Origin: Mahella sp.
Lineage (GTDB): Bacteria; Bacillota; Clostridia; Mahellales; Mahellaceae
NCBI RefSeq assembly: GCF_020054945.1
Contig: NZ_JAIHAU010000001.1
Location: forward strand, 1-64,000
Direction: 5' to 3'
Length of the DNA stretch: 64,000 bases
Positions within the stretch are counted from its first letter, which is position 1. Each line of letters starts with the position of its first letter. The notes beneath the pieces are model-generated. The model ran no database searches, had not been told where the DNA came from, and was given only the letters and a program-made list of their open reading frames with translations. Positions 59,246 to 64,000 of the stretch are shown piece by piece. The position numbers and the translations under genes were made by a program.

Positions 59246-60425
59246 TTTTCAACGCCCCTTCTCTTTCTGCAAATAATGGTGACATCTGCCGCAACCTTTC
59301 CACTATATCCGGCAGTATCTCAATGACATAATCTACATCCTCTTCGGTATTATCGTCGCCAAGTGTAAGACGCAGAGAACCATGTGCTATTTCATGCGGC
59401 AGCCCTATGGCCAGTAGTACATGCGACGGGTCGAGCGAACCGGACGTACAAGCAGACCCGCTGGACGCCGCCACGCCCTTTAGATCCAGACTGAGCAGCA
59501 TGGATTCGCCCTCTATAAATTCAAACGATAAATTAACATTGCCCGGCAGCCTTTCGGTAGGATGACCGTTCAAGCGTACAAAGGGTATTTTATCCATTAT
59601 GCCTTTTATCAAGCGATCCCTTAGCTGAGTAAGGTGCTCCCGCCTTTGAGGTATAGTAGCCGTAGCCAGCTCTATGGCCCTGCCCAAGCCAACTATCCCT
59701 GGTACATTCTCAGTGGACGCGCGGCGGTTCCTTTCCTGAGCTCCGCCATGCATAAACTGATCTATTTTTACACCCTTCCTTATATATAAAGCGCCTATGC
59801 CTTTGGGTCCATAGAATTTGTGGCCCGAGAGCGACAACATATCCACATTTAATGACTTTACATCGATATCCATGCTTCCTATGGCCTGTACGGCGTCGGT
59901 GTGGAAGTAAACGCCACGTTGCCTGGCTATCCTGCCTATCTCAGCTATCGGTTCTATGGTGCCTATCTCGTTATTGGCCATCATTATGGATATAAGCACT
60001 GTTTTATCGGTTATAGTCTTGTACACATCATCGGGATCTACAAGCCCGTACTGATCGACCGGCAAATAAGTAACCTCAAAACCCAATTTCTCTAAATATT
60101 GGCACGTATGCAATACAGCATGGTGTTCTATGGCAGAGGTTATTATGTGGTTACCCCTTTTTTTACTGGCAAAGGCGGTACCTTTTATAGCCCAATTATC
60201 AGATTCAGTTCCGCCGGACGTAAAATAAATTTCTGACGGCTCGGCCCCTATAGCCGTAGCTACTTTCTCCCGCGCTGTTTCTATAGCTTCCTTGGCTTCG
60301 CGGCCATAGAAGTATATACTCGACGGATTACCGAATTTATCAGTGAAATACGGCAGCATTTCATCCATTACTTCAGGTTTTACATATGTTGTGGCCGCAT
60401 GATCCATGTATATTTTTCTATCCAT
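59238..60425 (-). CDS. iscS: Cysteine desulfurase (NifS/IscS)
   Basis: [53 protein letters not shown]. Confidence 0.96.
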   Translation of the reverse strand: MDRKIYMDHAATTYVKPEVMDEMLPYFTDKFGNPSSIYFYGREAKEAIETAREKVATAIGAEPSEIYFTSGGTESDNWAIKGTAFASKKRGNHIITSAIEHHAVLHTCQYLEKLGFEVTYLPVDQYGLVDPDDVYKTITDKTVLISIMMANNEIGTIEPIAEIGRIARQRGVYFHTDAVQAIGSMDIDVKSLNVDMLSLSGHKFYGPKGIGALYIRKGVKIDQFMHGGAQERNRRASTENVPGIVGLGRAIELATATIPQRREHLTQLRDRLIKGIMDKIPFVRLNGHPTERLPGNVNLSFEFIEGESMLLSLDLKGVAASSGSACTSGSLDPSHVLLAIGLPHEIAHGSLRLTLGDDNTEEDVDYVIEILPDIVERLRQMSPLFAEREGALKNV

Positions 60426-60444
60426 AAACCTATCTCCTGTTCGC

Positions 60445-60894
60445 TTATATATAATACATATAGCCTTTTTGGCCATTCATGCTATTATATTCATCTACCA
60501 TATCCTGTAGTGTTATAGAATCCACTACCTGATTAATACTATCCCTTATTTTTTCCCATATTATTCGAGTGACACAATGATCGGCCTTTTCGCATGATAC
60601 GGGTTCGTTTTCGATAACACAATCCACAGGGGCCAACGGACCTTCAAGCACTCTCATAACATCGCCAACTGTTATCTTATCCGGTGGATACGCTAAAATA
60701 TAGCCTCCCTGCGCTCCTCTTACGCTCTTTACCAGACCGGCCTTGCGCAGACCGGCTATAAGCTGTTCCAGGTAAGGCTCGGATATGCCTTGACGCTCCG
60801 CCACATTCTTTAATGCTACAGGCTCTTCCCCATAATTCAGAGCCAGATCAAGCATGGCTGTAAGGCCATAGCGTCCTTTTGTCGATAATTTCAC
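60445..60894 (-). CDS. iscR: Rrf2/IscR-family regulator (GTG start)
   Basis: [45 protein letters not shown]-x(n)-C cluster region [16 protein letters not shown]. Confidence 0.92.
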   Translation of the reverse strand: MKLSTKGRYGLTAMLDLALNYGEEPVALKNVAERQGISEPYLEQLIAGLRKAGLVKSVRGAQGGYILAYPPDKITVGDVMRVLEGPLAPVDCVIENEPVSCEKADHCVTRIIWEKIRDSINQVVDSITLQDMVDEYNSMNGQKGYMYYI

Positions 60895-60951
60895 GTCTCT
60901 CACCTCCATATTTTAATAAAGCCTAGTTAATAGCTTGGAATTCTATATATA

Positions 60952-60980
60952 ATAATAGCATTCCCAAGTATTATTGTCAA
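60952..60980 (-). promoter_or_regulatory. Sigma-A promoter of the iscR-iscS-iscU-mnmA operon
   Basis: Reverse strand TTGACA-N17-TATTAT; overlapping CTTGGGAAT...ATTCCAAG dyad is a candidate IscR site. Confidence 0.75.
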
Positions 60981-60999
60981 CATGATTTGAAATGAAATA

Positions 61000-62013
61000 T
61001 TATATGCTGCGGCCTACAACAGCAGCCAATGCCTTGAGATTCGCCATTAATTCTCCAAAGCGCTCGGGCAATATTGACTGAGGACCGTCGGACAAGGCGT
61101 GAGACGGGTCATTGTGCACTTCTATTATAAGACCGTCTGCTCCGGCCGCTATCACGCCCATAGACACAGAAGGTACCAATCGCCACAGCCCTGTGGCATG
61201 ACTTGGATCCACTATTACGGGCAAGTGCGTCAATTCTTTTAATAGTGGTATGGCATTGAGATCCAGCGTATTTCGCGTAGCTGTCTCATATGTGCGTATG
61301 CCGCGCTCGCATAATACCACATTCGGATTGCCATTGTAAAGTATATATTCGGCCGCCATAAGCCATTCCTCTATAGTGGCCGATATACCGCGTTTTAATA
61401 TAACCGGTTTTTTAGATGCTCCTATTTCCTGCAACAGGCGATAATTCTGCATATTTCTTGCGCCTATTTGAAGCATATCTGCATAACTGGCCACTAATTC
61501 GATATCGCGTGGATCGACTACTTCTGTCACCACTCTCAGACCGGTTTCCTGACCGGCTTGAGCCAATAATTTTAATCCGTCTTCACCAAGCCCCTGAAAT
61601 GCGTATGGCGATGTCCGAGGCTTATATGCCCCACCGCGCAGCATATCGGCACCCGCTTTTTGCACAGCCAAGGCTATATCCATTATCTGCTGCTCACTTT
61701 CTACAGCGCAAGGACCAGCAATAGAGACAAGTTTGTCACCCCCTATCTTTACCCCGTTCACATCCACTACAGTATTGTCAGCTTTTAGTTCTCTGCTCAC
61801 CAATTTATATGGCTTCATAATAGGCACTACAGTTTCTACCCCGGGCATATTCAAGAATACCTGTGGGTCGAAACCGGTTTTATCGCCTATGGCTCCTATT
61901 ACGGTCTTAAATTCGCCGTATATAGGATGAGCCTGAAAACCAAAGGTTTTTATCTGCTCTTCCACGTACTTTATCTGTTCTTTGCCGGCATTAGGTTGCA
62001 TTACTATTATCAT
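61000..62013 (-). CDS. aroF: 3-deoxy-7-phosphoheptulonate synthase (DAHP synthase, ferredoxin-like N-domain type)
   Basis: [52 protein letters not shown]. Confidence 0.97.
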   Translation of the reverse strand: MIIVMQPNAGKEQIKYVEEQIKTFGFQAHPIYGEFKTVIGAIGDKTGFDPQVFLNMPGVETVVPIMKPYKLVSRELKADNTVVDVNGVKIGGDKLVSIAGPCAVESEQQIMDIALAVQKAGADMLRGGAYKPRTSPYAFQGLGEDGLKLLAQAGQETGLRVVTEVVDPRDIELVASYADMLQIGARNMQNYRLLQEIGASKKPVILKRGISATIEEWLMAAEYILYNGNPNVVLCERGIRTYETATRNTLDLNAIPLLKELTHLPVIVDPSHATGLWRLVPSVSMGVIAAGADGLIIEVHNDPSHALSDGPQSILPERFGELMANLKALAAVVGRSI

Positions 62014-62034
62014 CTTTATCTGCTCCTTTTCTAT

Positions 62035-62330
62035 ATAATAAAAAAACGCCCATCATCCCTATATAGGGACGAAGAGCGTTTTGCTTTCCGCGGTACCACC
62101 CATCTTAGTTTTATATATGAATATATAAAACCCTCTTTATCGCAGGCACTAACATGCCCTCTTACCTTTAACGGCGGAAGCTACCGGCACAGCCTATTGG
62201 TATCCACATGCGGACACGTTCAGCCTGCAGCTCCGAGGAGAACTTCGATATAACCACCTTCCTCGGGTTCTCACCTTATCCCGATTCTCTGTAAAAGCAA
62301 GGCAATACCTACTTTTCCTCATCTCAGCTT
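62035..62330 (-). ncRNA. T-box leader upstream of aroF
   Basis: Reverse strand has GGTGGTACCGCGGAAAGC T-box core followed by terminator AACGCTCTTCGTCCCTATATAGGGATGATGGGCGTTTTTTT; structured Stem I-III region upstream. Confidence 0.93.
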
Positions 62331-62374
62331 TTATAAACTTGTTTATATAATATATTACAATATGATCTATGCTG

Positions 62375-63064
62375 TTATTTTGCTATTGTATCCACTTCTT
62401 CTATCATTATTTTCCCGGCTTTTTTAATAGTCCCCTTTATCCTGGCTATATCATGAACCATTGTATCCATTTCTGCTCTCTTGAATTCATTGCTATCTTC
62501 TAAAGCTCTGGCTATCATATACGTCTCATCTTGGCGTTCTTTGAGAGCAGTTACTTCATCTTTCAAACCATTGACGCCCTGCTTAAGGTCAGCAATATCC
62601 TTTTGCATCTCGTCTTGACGCTGATTCAATATCTTGATGTCTTGCTTTAATCCGACGATATCTTTTTGCATCTCGTCTTGACGCTGATTCAATATCTTGA
62701 CATCCTGCTTTAGACCACCGACGTCTTCTTTAAGACCGCTGACATCCTGCTTTAGACCACCGACGTCTTCTTTAAGACTGCTGACATCCTGCTTTAGACC
62801 ATCGACGTCTTCTTTAAGACTGCTGACATCCTGCTTTAGACCGGTAACATCTTCTTGCAGATCATTTACATCTTCCTTTAATCCTCTCACATCGGTCTTA
62901 AGCTCATTTACATCGGCCTTAAGCCCGTTTATATCAGCCTTAAACCCGCTAACATCGGCTTTGAGGCCTCTGACGTCATCTTTTAACCCGTTGATATCCT
63001 GTTTTATGCCGCCTAATTCCTGTAGGATTAGATCCATCTTATCCATAAGCTTTACTCCGTTCAA
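62375..63064 (-). CDS. Heptad-repeat coiled-coil protein
   Basis: Repeated LKQDVSGLKEDVGG units throughout; ATG with plausible upstream context. Confidence 0.85.
   Translation of the reverse strand: MNGVKLMDKMDLILQELGGIKQDINGLKDDVRGLKADVSGFKADINGLKADVNELKTDVRGLKEDVNDLQEDVTGLKQDVSSLKEDVDGLKQDVSSLKEDVGGLKQDVSGLKEDVGGLKQDVKILNQRQDEMQKDIVGLKQDIKILNQRQDEMQKDIADLKQGVNGLKDEVTALKERQDETYMIARALEDSNEFKRAEMDTMVHDIARIKGTIKKAGKIMIEEVDTIAK
62699..62866. repeat. 42-bp tandem repeat (about 4 units) within the coiled-coil gene
   Basis: GACATCCTGCTTTAGACCACCGACGTCTTCTTTAAGACCGCT at 62699, 62741, 62783 with small differences, degenerate fourth at 62825. Confidence 0.92.
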
Positions 63065-63086
63065 TGTTCATAGGATAATTATAGCA

Positions 63087-63965
63087 TCACATGTTCGAAA
63101 CATCAATAGCATTTTGGCAAAACGCAAGGCTCATATTGCCAATACCTGCGCGGGCAGCCACCCATGGGCATTTAGCTCTAAGAAGGAAGAAGGTTTTTCG
63201 GCCGGCTAAAAGAGAACCTTCCAATGATTCATAATTTCCCTGTCCTTTGGATATGACGAGGTCGGCTGTTTCTAATTCGCGTAAAAACTCCTGAGAACAA
63301 GCTTCCAATACAGTACCGAGATATTGATTGCCATTCTCTATAACATGAGCTATATTTGTCATACCCGTCATAACGGCATCTTCCATAGTGGCATCATTGA
63401 GTATAGGCCTTGATTTAACAGAATATACGATATCTGATACATAATGCGCCAATTGCTCCACCAGCAATTTATCGAATACTATCTCGCCGCTATTATCGCC
63501 TATGATCAGTATGCGGCGGGCATTGGATAAAATCTCTTTAAACTGCTTATAGTCGCTTATGGCAAAACCTGTGGATAATGCTTCGCTTATGCTCTCTTCA
63601 ACGTTGAACTCCCTGAGTATGCCCATATCTATGATATTTCCGGCTGCAGCAATGCGGATAGCCATAAAAAGCGGGTCATCGGCTTTGGCGATGCGTTCTT
63701 TTAATTCCGGATATAATCGCATCGCCATGATGTTGGATTGCTCTTTAGCCTTTTTGAATGGATCTTCTATGCCCATCAACCTGTATGCTTCCAGTAAAAC
63801 TATGGATGAATTTTCCGCAGGGCTCTTGCTATCATCGATAGATGGCAGTATTTTGGTCACTTCTTTTATAAGCCGACGCTGTTTCTCTTGATCCAGATCC
63901 GCCGCCATAAAAGCCGATATCACTTGCTTAAGATAACACGGCGTGCATTCAGCTACACACTCCAT
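63087..63965 (-). CDS. DUF89 / ARMT1-like damage-control phosphatase family protein
   Basis: CTPCYLKQVISAF; ILIIGDNSGEIVFDKLLVEQL; DLVISKGQGNYESLEG. Confidence 0.93.
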   Translation of the reverse strand: MECVAECTPCYLKQVISAFMAADLDQEKQRRLIKEVTKILPSIDDSKSPAENSSIVLLEAYRLMGIEDPFKKAKEQSNIMAMRLYPELKERIAKADDPLFMAIRIAAAGNIIDMGILREFNVEESISEALSTGFAISDYKQFKEILSNARRILIIGDNSGEIVFDKLLVEQLAHYVSDIVYSVKSRPILNDATMEDAVMTGMTNIAHVIENGNQYLGTVLEACSQEFLRELETADLVISKGQGNYESLEGSLLAGRKTFFLLRAKCPWVAARAGIGNMSLAFCQNAIDVSNM

Positions 63966-64000
63966 CAGCTTTCCACCTTAGCTTTCATCTGTTCTGATAT

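Noticed and set aside
62590-62870. Possible CRISPR array because of regular repeats
   Set aside because: Repeats are contiguous, in frame and encode coiled-coil heptads; no unique spacers.
62697-63209. 170-aa plus-strand ORF with TSCFRPPTSSLRPL repeats
   Set aside because: Antisense reading of the coiled-coil tandem repeats; the minus-strand heptad frame is the convincing one.

Overview
This looks like an ordinary chromosomal window from a spore-forming Clostridia-type Firmicute. I infer this from the GerA/B/C germination operon, SpoVK, the T-box and SAM-I leaders, Rex, and the LexA/YneA SOS pair; the ATA-rich codon usage is also notable. I found no IS element, prophage or CRISPR array. I annotated about 50 protein genes, tRNA-Leu(CAG), tRNA-Trp(CCA), a SAM-I riboswitch upstream of metY-metX, a T-box leader upstream of aroF, and several terminators and operators. 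The most interesting locus is 26.3-33.4 kb. There a protein with 2x[4Fe-4S], an [FeFe]-hydrogenase-like H domain, an Fes cluster domain, PAS, a sigma-54 AAA+ domain and HTH sits directly upstream of an NADH-type [FeFe]-hydrogenase operon (hydE/F/A-like plus rex). The intergenic region has a -24/-12 element with exact GG-N10-GC spacing and two matching upstream boxes, which suggests a one-component redox/H2-responsive sigma-54 switch. Other items worth a second look are: an LCP-family gene split by a -1 frameshift exactly at a U UUU UUC heptamer; a seven-gene sugar-acid catabolic operon with split UxaA and no local transporter or regulator; perfect long palindromes at 36.63 kb and 20.45 kb; an SD-sequestering hairpin before gerA; a tandem pair of dTMP-kinase-like genes beside Ppx/GppA; a chromosomal Rad52/DdrA-like protein; and a 42-bp tandem repeat inside a coiled-coil gene. 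All calls are from reading the sequence only; no searches were run.
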